A DNA stretch of 64,000 bases. Source: an uncultured Saprospiraceae bacterium. Lineage in GTDB: Bacteria > Bacteroidota > Bacteroidia > Chitinophagales > Saprospiraceae. Below the pieces are notes generated by a model. That model was not told the DNA's origin and made no database searches. It was given only the letters and a program-made list of their open reading frames with translations. Every line of letters starts with the position of its first letter. The stretch's first letter is position 1. The translations under genes were made by a program, and so were the position numbers. The stretch spans positions 49,227 through 113,226 of the forward strand of contig CALJOK010000053.1 in the NCBI GenBank assembly GCA_937981555.1. Reading direction: 5' to 3'. Positions 30,201 to 33,021 of this stretch are shown here, in pieces.

Positions 30201-32752
30201 ATTTGACTTATGATAATAATAATGATGCATTGTTTGATGTTTGTGATGAAGTAACTTATACTATTTCGATTCAGAATTCAGGAGCATTGCCTTTTCCTCC
30301 TAATTCAATTTTAATTATTGATACACTTGCTGGTGAATTAGATTATATAGATAATTCAACGATTGTTTATGTCAATGGAATTCCAACTGCTTGGTCAGAT
30401 GATTCTGCGCCACCTGCAGGTTCTACTTTTCCGTTGGATGAAGGAGGAGCATATTATCCAAGTGCTATTTTACCAGGAGATTCAATTGAAATTATTTTTA
30501 CGGCAAGTATTAATGCTCAACCTTCAGGTGATGGAATCATCAGTAATCCAGTAATTGTTTTTGATGGAAAAAAACAAACAGAAACTAATGTTGATTTTTA
30601 TGTAGAAGATCTTACTTCACCTGTTTTGTTAAATGTACCAACAGATGTAACAGTAAGTTGTGATAGTGTTCCGAATCCTCCAGCATTGGATACGGCTAAT
30701 TGTACTTTGGCTACCATTCCTTATCCGATAGCTCAACCTTCTGGGACAACTGCGATGAATGCACAAAACTTAATTTCAGGTGGAGTGACCACAACTTATT
30801 CGATTATCACAGGTGGGATTATCGAAGATTTCAATATGACTGATGGACAATATCCTCGATCAGCGAATCAAAATCAACCTTGTGGAGCTTCGACTAAAGC
30901 AATTAGTTTGACGCAAGAACAAGAGGCAAGTAATTTAGTTTACGGCACAGGAGATTCGACTGTAATACGAATTGAGTTTTCTCAAGAAGTAGAAGATTTA
31001 TCATTTGGATTATTGGATTTTGATGAAGGAGTTTGGTTTGTAGATGGAGCGACTGTTCGAGTTTATGATGCAGCAAATAATGAAATTAATTATGATTGTT
31101 CGCAAATAACGCTTGGTCGAAATATCACGATGGAAGGAACCAATCATTTCCATGCATTAGATAATTCAGATGGATATATTGATTTAGCAGATACAGATAG
31201 TGTAGGAGATGTTCGATTTAATTTTTATGATATTCCTGTAAAACGTGTGGAGATTACTTTGAAAAATGATTGGGATTCAGGAAGTACAATTTCAGGAACT
31301 TCGGCTACTTCATTTGCAGATTACTTTGCAGCCAATCTAAATTCGGATCATGGAATTGCAATTAGTGAAATGTGTTATTGTGCACCTGGAACTATAGCTG
31401 AGGGAGGAACACTTATTCCAGCTGATGATTGTAGAGATGCAGTAACGATTACTTATGATGAAACAACTGCAATACTTTCATGTGCAAGTAATTATACCTT
31501 AACTCGAACTTGGACAGCGACAGATGGTTGTGGACAAAGCACCGTTTATACTCAACTTATTACGGTAGAAGATAATGAAGGACCAATGATCTCAGGAGTA
31601 CCAAGTGATGTAACAGTAACCCCGTCGACTATACCTTCTGTACCAACTGTAACCGTTACAGATAACTGTAATGCTACTCCAATAGTCATTTATTCAGTAG
31701 ACTCAATTCCTTCGGGATGTCAATATGTTATTTTGAGAGTTTGGGAAGCACAAGATGATTGTTCTAACATAGTTAGAGATACTCAAAGTATAACGGTTGA
31801 TGTTGCTTTGATCGCAAATGCAAATGTAACGTCTAACTTTAATACTCAACATATTAGTTGTAATGGAGAAAGTGATGGTGAAGCTTCTGTAGTTGTTTCG
31901 GGAGATTATTATCCATTTAATTATTCATGGAGTAATCTAGATTCAGATTCAATTTTGAATGCTGTTACTGCAGGGACTTATACTGTTACCGTTACTAACT
32001 CAGTTGGATGTACAACTACTTCAAGTGTAACTCTTACAGAACCAACATTACTTCAAGTAGTTTCAAAAGCCGATACTATCATGTGTGCTGGAGAGCCATA
32101 TGAATTAACAGCTACTGGGAGTGGAGGAAATGGAACATATTTATATTCTTGGAACAATGGATTAGGAAGTGGACAGAATCAAATAGTAAACCCTTTAGTT
32201 ACTACAACTTATAATGTTACCGTTACGGACTTAAACAGTTGTACATTAACTGATCAAATTACTGTGACGATAGATATCTGTCCAGAAGATTGTACTGATG
32301 GAATTGATAATGACTTGGATGGATTGTTAGATTGTGATGATCCTGATTGTGCTCCAATCGTTAATAATGCGACTTTAAATACTTGTGATAATTCAGATAT
32401 GTTAGGTTCTGGAACATTCTTTTTACATGATGCTAATCTAGCTGTCTCTTCAGAATCGGGGGTAATGATTTCTTATCATCCAACATTATTGGATTCACAA
32501 AATGGAACGAATGTTTTAATTAGTCCATACACTAGTATTGATGCAACAGTTTATTCTAGAGTTGAAAGAATTTCAACAGGATGTTTCGCTAATTCAGAAA
32601 TTACACTTGATGTAGGAACGAAATGTCCTGAAAATTGTAACAACGGAATAGATGATGATGGGGATGGATTGATTGACTGTGACGATCCTGATTGTCCTTG
32701 TTGTAAAGCTTATGCACCAACATTAAATGGGTTGAATAAAAAGGATCCTTAA
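12230..32752 (+). CDS. Giant SprB-repeat surface protein with nested adhesive domains
   Basis: A 6840-residue exported protein, the same scale as the gliding adhesin SprB. Order: a basic N-terminus of ~40 residues, one hydrophobic segment (about 45-62), two DUF11-like domains each holding a DNRLRE/CBM96-like insert (75-703), a MopE-type motif, about 20 SprB repeats with three inserted LamG domains (728-3070), an IgGFc-binding-like block, an F5/8C domain with a P-domain inserted, DUF11 and HYR-like domains with inserts. The whole series then repeats in shorter form (4568-6525). It ends with one SprB unit, a PKD-like domain, a ~90-residue module and the tail CPCCKAYAPTLNGLNKKDP. No T9SS C-terminal domain is visible. 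It probably acts outside the cell as an adhesin. ATG at 12230 is used; ATG at 12245 is an equally plausible start. Confidence 0.88.
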   Translation: MRSLGMKFFNTIKNLNKREQLVFKTPKKGSRKLVFDMGIIPTIASLLLLFSTVGASIFFTKNNIPKSFSADTTGQISVSKTLISPASGTAVVGDTVTFQVIVSNTGGDDIASFDLIDSFPSANLQYLNFRGLATNYKVLVNKDNHAEDKWPAYNLGINQLLYSRVMPGDNSITYIDFDLSSYSGLTAQVAELNIYLEDGGGNGNNLEVYGMTSPWVEGPHVDDIGISNWTEATSTTSWNTPGGDFTSTQLGSIATPTNNNYLSTGLTIDTIQKWIDSPIQNHGIAVLSSGNTDDWMEFRSREAAANKVPYLDLQLGKTPDAINSNSVVWNNIPGLAAGTSDTIEISFLATDACICINEAFGENALDVLGGTSSDSDNASVTILAAAGQVSITNTLITPSIDTAFIGDTVRYKIVLSNTGIVDLSSIPFSEIFPSANLQFINVSGSTSSTTVSTQPSKDNWLEEMNDDRNYGVDTELKIKVKVDDDKRGLIHFDLSSYSGYVVSDASLHTFIETGHGNGNEIEVYELTRFWDEGNEDAAADESNWIEATQPIDWTNQGGDYDPTLLGSIPTSTQDWYSTTLPINTIQNWIDNSSQNYGLILLNSGNTDQEIKIKSNEGTASKISYLELTLKQNVTVSSLNGDTLTLNDLGGLIIGTSDSFEITFLAIDTISLATPTAVVNGALDVDANSVPISSVGSNLTIIYGPEICNDGLDNDGDSLIDCLDIGDCSPTISSVITEPSCFGFSDGAIDITVSNTSDYSFIWDDIPPVGQWTFESTMNDVSGNGNNEQVVTGNPAYSNDASQGSESFEFDGETKIQYSILTQFMDEDITERSISMWIKPDNLVENMALYEEGNSNAGIGLRLRNGNVQAIVTENSFNRFPISTPFSTDGNWHHIGLVYDGNNLILYIDGVEEATVVTGLGTITFDTGNNAYGGIGGNHTWHPFVREDYTNTEISNIFFSGNVPAVEFYTGLMDNISNYNLSLTAEQIADIATNTPDRTNLSIGNYTITVTGNGGCTATSDIIITEPAAIVIDTIVGDQSCFNISDGKIKIIASGGIPGYTYLWSTGSTIDSIENLSAGTYSVTVSDASSCLDTFEVIVGTPAELILTIDSTSNYYGFEISCNGENDGAIYTTPTGGTAPYTYAWSVGNGTSDDTTNLTIGTYEVTVTDARGCTATAVTTLSEPSALGLNIAYISNTDFTGYGVSCYGESDGQIWVSAFGGDGTHSYAWSNGISGVSGIQDLSPNTYTVTVTDGSGCTATSSYVMTEPPLLELDTVSISTENFNGFGISCNGAADGQIKVVGTGGDDPTNYVYSWSTGVSGVDEITGLSAGIYTVTLEDGNSCDTSMTFTITEPDALLINSTISNINCNGSTNGEIELLVSGGTSNYTYAWSTGATTQNISSLVPGDYTVTVVDENSCQLSETYTIVEPDTIAASAVISDVNCFGGNTGAIAQTVAGGTPPYSFVWSNGATVEDISGLVAGTYTVSITDFYNCPIEVESYIVGEPNDLTISETHTDVTCFGGNNGNIAITPSGGTPNYNYLWSNGATSPILNSITAGTYTLTVTDANNCQESVTVIVGEATEITATPIIDSVLCNGQSNGIISLSVSGGNPGYSYSWSNLATTPVLNGLSAGTYTVTITDNSSCSIINSYTVYEPAILNTTISKTDPLCFGETTGELTAIPTGGTIAYSYEWNTGAITQTINNLGVGTYTVTVTDKNNCSTSLSEVISTPAEMSAVDSSIDPLCNGVSNGSIIITPSGGVSPYTYQWNVAGSSNTLNNIPAGNYTVTITDLQNCDLIHNITLTEPTTLNLTSTSTDILCFGDSTGTIDLTVTGGTQKYIYDWDDMENEGMWTFEEVMDDVSGNNHDPISFSGNETYSTDAVGGQYSFEFDGSTKIRYSADFVGFLETSFQYMTISMWIKPDALTETNTLFERGTSARGLALRMDGSDVQGVVTLGSIPQLTNKVPFPSDGAWHHLALVYDDGDLVLYIDGVAVSTINTPYNTISASTGNGGIGGTQGSDAFGNTGNRYYEGLMDNAFFHNTALTTSQVLDLANNNGDRTDLSQGIYNIEITDANGCKETANITINEPTELILVTNESNISCNGGNDGVARVVASGATAPYTYSWGGTETRDSLTGLSIGDYTVTVTDNNGCSDTVTVTISEPTVLTANATGQDANCNGSNDGQISLTVNGGTPTYTYVWSGGGGTSQNPTGLSANTYTVTVTDGNGCTVTASTIVNEPSALSNTNSVSDISCNGETDGSITTTATGGTINYSYSWTNGGTTPSISNLTVGTYTVTVTDANGCTSTASSSISEPTSIVIGSSITDVSCNGGDDGGVISLTVTGGSPGYTYLWSDMDVEAYYGFEQSMNDETGNNHNPLGGVGVEDYALDNIERDYAFNFNGGTKIEYEEDNTFLNGTISTFSVSMWVKPDNFTGNQVLFDMGGVSAGFGIRLSGTDLQVGVNESFTLYGLQYPFPNDGAWHHITITFDNGDLVLYFDGIDLGTYNSGVGSVSIANNQEGGLGGTFGTDAFGGAGNFFYDGLMDGVGYYNNALTAQQVTEVMVNDGTRDLLSADTYVVTVIDANGCLATQSLSVIEPPALTISNTKVDIGCNGSLSGEIDITVGGGTPNYSYVWSNSATTQDLTGLAPGDYTVTVSDNNGCTILLTETILEPTSLSVSTQRTINYSGSDVSCAGNSDGAVEVIISGGTPGYNVSWSSGQTTQQINSLAAGTYTVTVTDNSGCTGTSQITLSAPPSINLSVDRTIDYTNEDVSCNGATDGALGTTVSGGSGTYTYSWSNGFTTSGITNLGIGTYTVTVTDGFGCTVTASDVVSEPSVLTTMVSLNGTFGSSGVSCAGASDGNIISASSGGTTGYTYLWNGGQTTADLNNIGAGVYMLTVTDANSCTAADTITITAPSDLSFTTSYSDLTDCGVDDGAIAINASGGTGSYEYSIDGTIWQTTNTFYNLAAGTYNAYVRNDVGTCVQGPKTVVINVPEAPIVNNTVLINPSSDVSTDGSIIVNASGNGVQLNYQLEGVTGWQTSSVFSNLTEGIYTIKVKYYNQTCETSTIVELVAGGGVVGGNQNTDYCSGDINSGQLVEMYYIPFPEDQVLKSLSTFNDASCGFGDIPLNPIQSYVSIGVIDVGTIIYYDHWEDGYEPNLGFPIQSTTEVWGDGDITNGTAPGYEGNDLFQSSDNIILSEAIDTTAAIRLATIDYDGGDKIASRGNITMTRLAWASGLQTLLAGALEVYPVPYWGTDYEIPVGVNYLVNDMFEYTGLVIMASENNTTVNLDLDGIAGVETTIVLNEGESHLVNGNVNRGGTIQASSPVQVDLVTGDFCAGWETRWFTLKPTEQWSNAYYTPVSTVATAPTYIHVYNGNSTTITINWETNAGTQTAFTVNAGETEWVEIPDGSGASFSSSGGEDFYAIGTIGSNGGSAFDWGFALIPEDQLSPQITLVSLAPGIDPTIPVPSTTSDISKTSWSVHYVDSEETVGESAPATNVFDGDNSTYWHTQWSGANPTHPHELQIDLGNDHDIVGFKYQPRANCTYTTNTYNNPNDVIIDVGAGATYISDIVVGTTGIVSDLNIDILNITHSWVGDLDISLTSPSGTVVSLFVNECGDNDDIFIGLDDEAASGYGCPPTGGGDFLPFGSLADFDGETVTGTWRLTVVDGATGDGGQINDWGMEINLQSCTGGVQNGGIANYEFYVSSDGVNWGSANVTGTFPNSTNVQEVNFTNETGRYVRIVANSELYGNPWTTIAELDVIESVLQNDPSENYSPVWITAAHPTGSASVTNINVCVDFNGDGGSEVDGNGITYDSLFVMSDLDRVKILDADGDQTGMRIWVCDGSDAIIAGAWGQDPSTAPTGFPAIDLGVGLPNGIPFSTSKCVNLSRDYNLDGDFDECDEVIYTIIVENTGVLPLSVGSLNIVDTLPSGITYIENTTISRINGVNDTIQDETSTASVFPLDENGISYNSVIQPGDSIILFFQATIDDLTGNGTTITNQAYVSNFQTQFVPEVTFPVDNPENPFLTGVPSDMTVECDSVPIAPLLNEPNCTFSNVDYPAAQTAGTTAMDAQAISGDGVTATFNLLEGGIAEEFRIADNLYPRDALQSIPCGASTKAIDFQIQQAESNGRYGSDSIAVFEIDFSQPVENLSFSILDLDESLFSVDAVEVKIFDGSNTEIDYDCGYFTLNSNVDWIGGKEFQALDNTDGYLPVADNDAEGDVRFTFYNLLVKRVEITLKNNWNSSSTSSGTTASTFAAYMTANPGISHGVGIGQICYCIPGTNEGTIFVSNDCAGLDSTSYTEVRTDGSCDSDYTLTRTWTATDHCGNDSTMTQVISVVDNTPPVIFGVPADITATPSTIPVAPPTDCSDGVNIALGKTATQSSLDYSMPAGNAVDGDLNNFNHTVGSGDPQSWWQVDLGSIENISVLDIYNRVSCCQSRTSNYYILVSETPFSSNDLTALLDDPNVASYYQSTQAAFPTTINISRTGRYVRVQLTSTSDPMNIAEVMVYGSVSNCITALDGCDSYPAITFTENVVSNTCNYTIERIWTAIDECGNIQRDTQEIFVEAILSATDTITSDYNGRDISCNGASDGAAHVIAVGGVRPFSYAWSSGISVDSFAIGLSAGTYTVTVTDDNGCTTLRNITLSDPPAIDLTAQATSGNATYQISCNGASDGTAFAVATNGTGTITYEWSTGATTQAVSGLSVGTYTVTATDANLCQTTTTVNFIQPGPLQINTSVVSEVSCVGGDDGSVLATPSGGVTPYSLLWNTNDTGPILSDLSVGTYSITVTDGNGCTTSGSVTLNNPTPITISFNIDNQISCQGGNDGQITASASGGSGGYSYTWDNSVSGATNPNLSIGKYIVTVTDGSSCIQVDSITLTNPNALNALISVTSDFNGENTSCEEESDGRVKVFSSGGTSPYTYLWSDAGGTTIDSLSGVPAGIYTVTITDNNSCTTTASIEVEDPVLLVAEAGLDQSTCSNFDVRFGATGTGGVLNYTYLWSTGATTDSITINSAVDSTFYVTITDANNCTSIDSVAVTIIPCTEICDNGIDDDFDGLIDCDDPDCFSFAIAFVSSDYNGEDISCMGASDGEATVRPTGGKSPYSYLWSDPLGQTDTTATGLDEGNYTVTVTDDNGCSVTANVTLQDPADLSLSVMDYSATVSCIGSTDGFIDVSVLGGTTLTGTDYIYAWSVGGFTTQDISPPLGAGTYTVTVTDVNNCQATTSVTIGEPIAVDAGATIASAFGSSSEGLSCSGGTDGLIVASATGGDGSYDYSWSNGSTNDSLINVGAGTYTVTITDGSTCSSTASVTLTDPPLLSLSSTATAASGCSVPDGTITITSSGSTGDLEYSIDNTNWLPSNTFTNISSGTYSVYVRNTDQTCFAGPETVVIDEPVGPTIFSAAAINPQAIGSSDGEILVEATGESSPLEYRLVGVTPWQTSSYFQGLDAGNYIIEVRNQGGDCPVQRPITLIVGGSLFGDSGASYCSDDFSNEQISEIYYIPIPEDQALNSLEQLYPSSCGASALPVSPIRSYVSISIVESDARIYYDHWEDGFENDLGNIIQTTTAVWGDGNLANGVAPGYPSDILAAGDVIILDENVDPVTRSAVIDYDGGDKIATTGNLAITRLAWASGSGTYLAGAVEIYPTVNWGRNFVLPVGEDYLVNEMFDYVGATIMAFENNTSISIDADADGSAETTITLNEGESYLINGGINVAATIDANKDVQVHLLTGNICASYEGRWITLTPRNQWSDSYYNPVSTQLDPIYPDSIFNDPTYVHIHNPNSNLINVQWETDAGAQPNINVPAGATAWVEIPAGTGSHFYTSSGTEFYAIATIGSAGETFMHDWGFGLIPQDQLTPQITMVGFAPGQDPTYTGASTSNTAPVWLTGNYPSGSSFSGNITICVDYNGDGGGLLDINGVPYDVSYSLNPLSQLKITDPDGNQTGMRIWVCDNSDAFVAGAWGQDPLVSTGSGLEEIDLGTGLPNGIPFNTNECVDLTYDNNNDALFDVCDEVTYTISIQNSGALPFPPNSILIIDTLAGELDYIDNSTIVYVNGIPTAWSDDSAPPAGSTFPLDEGGAYYPSAILPGDSIEIIFTASINAQPSGDGIISNPVIVFDGKKQTETNVDFYVEDLTSPVLLNVPTDVTVSCDSVPNPPALDTANCTLATIPYPIAQPSGTTAMNAQNLISGGVTTTYSIITGGIIEDFNMTDGQYPRSANQNQPCGASTKAISLTQEQEASNLVYGTGDSTVIRIEFSQEVEDLSFGLLDFDEGVWFVDGATVRVYDAANNEINYDCSQITLGRNITMEGTNHFHALDNSDGYIDLADTDSVGDVRFNFYDIPVKRVEITLKNDWDSGSTISGTSATSFADYFAANLNSDHGIAISEMCYCAPGTIAEGGTLIPADDCRDAVTITYDETTAILSCASNYTLTRTWTATDGCGQSTVYTQLITVEDNEGPMISGVPSDVTVTPSTIPSVPTVTVTDNCNATPIVIYSVDSIPSGCQYVILRVWEAQDDCSNIVRDTQSITVDVALIANANVTSNFNTQHISCNGESDGEASVVVSGDYYPFNYSWSNLDSDSILNAVTAGTYTVTVTNSVGCTTTSSVTLTEPTLLQVVSKADTIMCAGEPYELTATGSGGNGTYLYSWNNGLGSGQNQIVNPLVTTTYNVTVTDLNSCTLTDQITVTIDICPEDCTDGIDNDLDGLLDCDDPDCAPIVNNATLNTCDNSDMLGSGTFFLHDANLAVSSESGVMISYHPTLLDSQNGTNVLISPYTSIDATVYSRVERISTGCFANSEITLDVGTKCPENCNNGIDDDGDGLIDCDDPDCPCCKAYAPTLNGLNKKDP
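12452..14335 (+). repeat. Two tandem DUF11-like domains, each with a DNRLRE-like insert
   Basis: Copy 1 (12452-13390) and copy 2 (13391-14335) each begin with an ISVSKTLISP- or VSITNTLITP-type strand, then GDTV...VSNTG and FPSANLQ. The DUF11 strand order is then interrupted by ~200 residues with YNLGINQLL / NYGVDTELK, IDFDLSSYSG and a W..G....S.W.EAT segment, the layout of DNRLRE (CBM96-like) domains. DUF11 strands resume at GLAAGTSDTIEISFLA and GLIIGTSDSFEITFLA. Such inserts suggest carbohydrate binding. Confidence 0.6.
14531..15220 (+). other. LamG domain inserted in a SprB repeat (1)
   Basis: A laminin-G/concanavalin-like domain. It begins with GQWTFESTMNDVSGNGNN and has FEFDGETKIQY, ISMWIKPD, GNWHHIGLVYDGNNLILYID and a LMDNISNYN segment. 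It interrupts a SprB unit after YSFIWDD, and the unit resumes at LSIGNYTITVT. Confidence 0.8.
17759..18405 (+). other. LamG domain inserted in a SprB repeat (2)
   Basis: Same fold and same insertion point as the first copy. It starts with GMWTFEEVMDDVSGNNHD, has MTISMWIKPD, GAWHHLALVYDDGDLVLYID and GLMDNAFFHN. The host SprB unit breaks after YIYDWDD and resumes at DLSQGIYNIEITD. Confidence 0.8.
19288..19930 (+). other. LamG domain inserted in a SprB repeat (3)
   Basis: Starts with AYYGFEQSMNDETGNNHN and has FSVSMWVKPD, GAWHHITITFDNGDLVLYFD and GLMDGVGYYN. The host SprB unit breaks after YTYLWSD and resumes at LLSADTYVVTVID. Confidence 0.8.
21451..22617 (+). other. IgGFc-binding-like block, copy A
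   Basis: About 390 residues beginning DYCSGDINSGQLVEMYYIPF. Contains IYYDHWEDGYE, VWGDGD, IDYDGGDKIASRG, MTRLAWASG, VYPVPYWGTDYEIPVG, LNEGESHLVN and RWFTLKPTEQWSNAYYTPVS. The DHWEDG, GDKI, and FTLKPTxQW features resemble IgGFc-binding-type N-terminal propeller-like domains of large bacterial surface proteins. A second copy lies at 28640-29835. Confidence 0.55.
22645..23520 (+). other. F5/8C (discoidin) domain split by an inserted P-domain
   Basis: The discoidin N-half (SKTSWSVHYVDSEE, NVFDGDNSTYWHTQWSG, HELQIDLGNDHDIVGFKYQP) ends at about 22850. A complete proprotein-convertase P-domain occupies 22850-23292 (ITHSWVGDLDISLTSPSGTV, GTWRLTVVDGATGDGGQIND, WGMEINL). The discoidin C-half resumes with NGGIANYEFYVSSDGVNWG and GRYVRIVANSE. 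The outer domain would bind glycans or other surface ligands. Confidence 0.85.
23550..25915 (+). other. DUF11 and HYR-like region A, with two inserted domains
   Basis: Order: a ~115-residue domain (PVWITAAHPTGSASVTNINV, VDFNGDGG), DUF11 (YTIIVENTGVLPLSVGSLNI), then a HYR-like domain starting VPSDMTVECDSVPIAP. That domain is interrupted by a ~230-residue domain (PAAQTAGTTAMDAQ... RVEITLKNNWN) before it resumes at CDSDYTLTRTWTATDHCGND. The next HYR-like domain (VPADITATPSTIPVAPP) is interrupted by an F5/8C domain (25336-25760: NIALGKTATQSS, WWQVDLGSIENISVLDIYNR, GRYVRVQL) and resumes at CNYTIERIWTAIDECGN. Confidence 0.7.
25930..28640 (+). repeat. SprB repeat array B
   Basis: About eight canonical SprB units (ISCNGASDG, SYAWSSG, GLSAGTYTVTVTD) in two blocks, separated by a PKD-like domain (27120-27355) and a MopE-type motif at about 27357-27425. 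Two cap variants (from ~28160) match those that end array A. No LamG inserts are present here, unlike array A. Confidence 0.9.
28640..31800 (+). repeat. Second IgGFc-like / DUF11 / HYR-like block (duplicate of 21451-25915)
   Basis: Repeats the order of the first copy: YYIPIPEDQALNSLEQLYP, IYYDHWEDGFENDLG, IDYDGGDKIATTGNLAITRL, PVWLTGNYPSGSSFSGNITI, VDYNGDGGG, the DUF11 segment, VPTDVTVSCDSVPNPP, the PIAQPSGTTAMNAQ domain, CASNYTLTRTWTATDGCGQ and DVTVTPSTIPSVP. It lacks the F5/8C and P-domain inserts of copy A, so the last HYR-like domain is continuous (31590-31800). Confidence 0.85.
32280..32752 (+). other. C-terminal region: MopE motif, ~90-residue module, MopE motif, Cys-rich tail
   Basis: After a PKD-like domain comes CTDGIDNDLDGLLDCDDPDC. 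Then a module beginning NATLNTCDNSDMLGSGTFFL with [35 protein letters not shown] second MopE-type motif, [20 protein letters not shown], leads into the tail CPCCKAYAPTLNGLNKKDP. The same order closes the proteins ending at 43830 and 59698. Confidence 0.85.
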
Positions 32753-32776
32753 AGAGGAAAATAGAACGAAATATTT

Positions 32777-32826
32777 AGATACGGTTTTATGTTTTGAATC
32801 GCTCAAAATAGGTTGACGTATCTTTT
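32777..32826 (+). terminator. Probable terminator after the giant SprB-like gene
   Basis: AGATACG (32777-32783) pairs with CGTATCT (32817-32823), followed by TTT. An inner stem TTTTGA/TCAAAA (32792-32797 and 32803-32808) fits inside the loop. It starts 25 bp after the stop codon. Confidence 0.55.
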
Positions 32827-32969
32827 AACGTGTTTAATAATTAAGAACCATTTTGCCCTTTTTTATGAAAATTATTTTTTCGTTTGGTGGTATGATTCTT
32901 GGTATTGTATATTGTTATATATGTAATATGATTCCGCATTGTTTTAAAAAAAATCCAAATATTAAAATG

Positions 32970-32994
32970 TAATTAATTGATAATCAGTTAATTA
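32970..32994. promoter_or_regulatory. 25-bp palindrome before a giant gene
   Basis: Half-sites TAATTAATTGAT and ATCAGTTAATTA around a central A differ from perfect symmetry at one pair only. It lies 27 bp before the TTG start at 33022 and includes the in-frame stop that precedes the gene. It could be an operator or an RNA hairpin near the ribosome site. Confidence 0.45.
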
Positions 32995-33021
32995 CGTTTT
33001 TATTGGAGTAATAGCATTCAA

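Noticed and set aside
32280..32752. T9SS type A or B C-terminal domain at the end of the giant proteins
   Set aside because: No YPNP-type, GIYxxxx-type or TPNGDGxND-type motifs are present near the ends; the last residues are the MopE motif and the CPCCKA tail.
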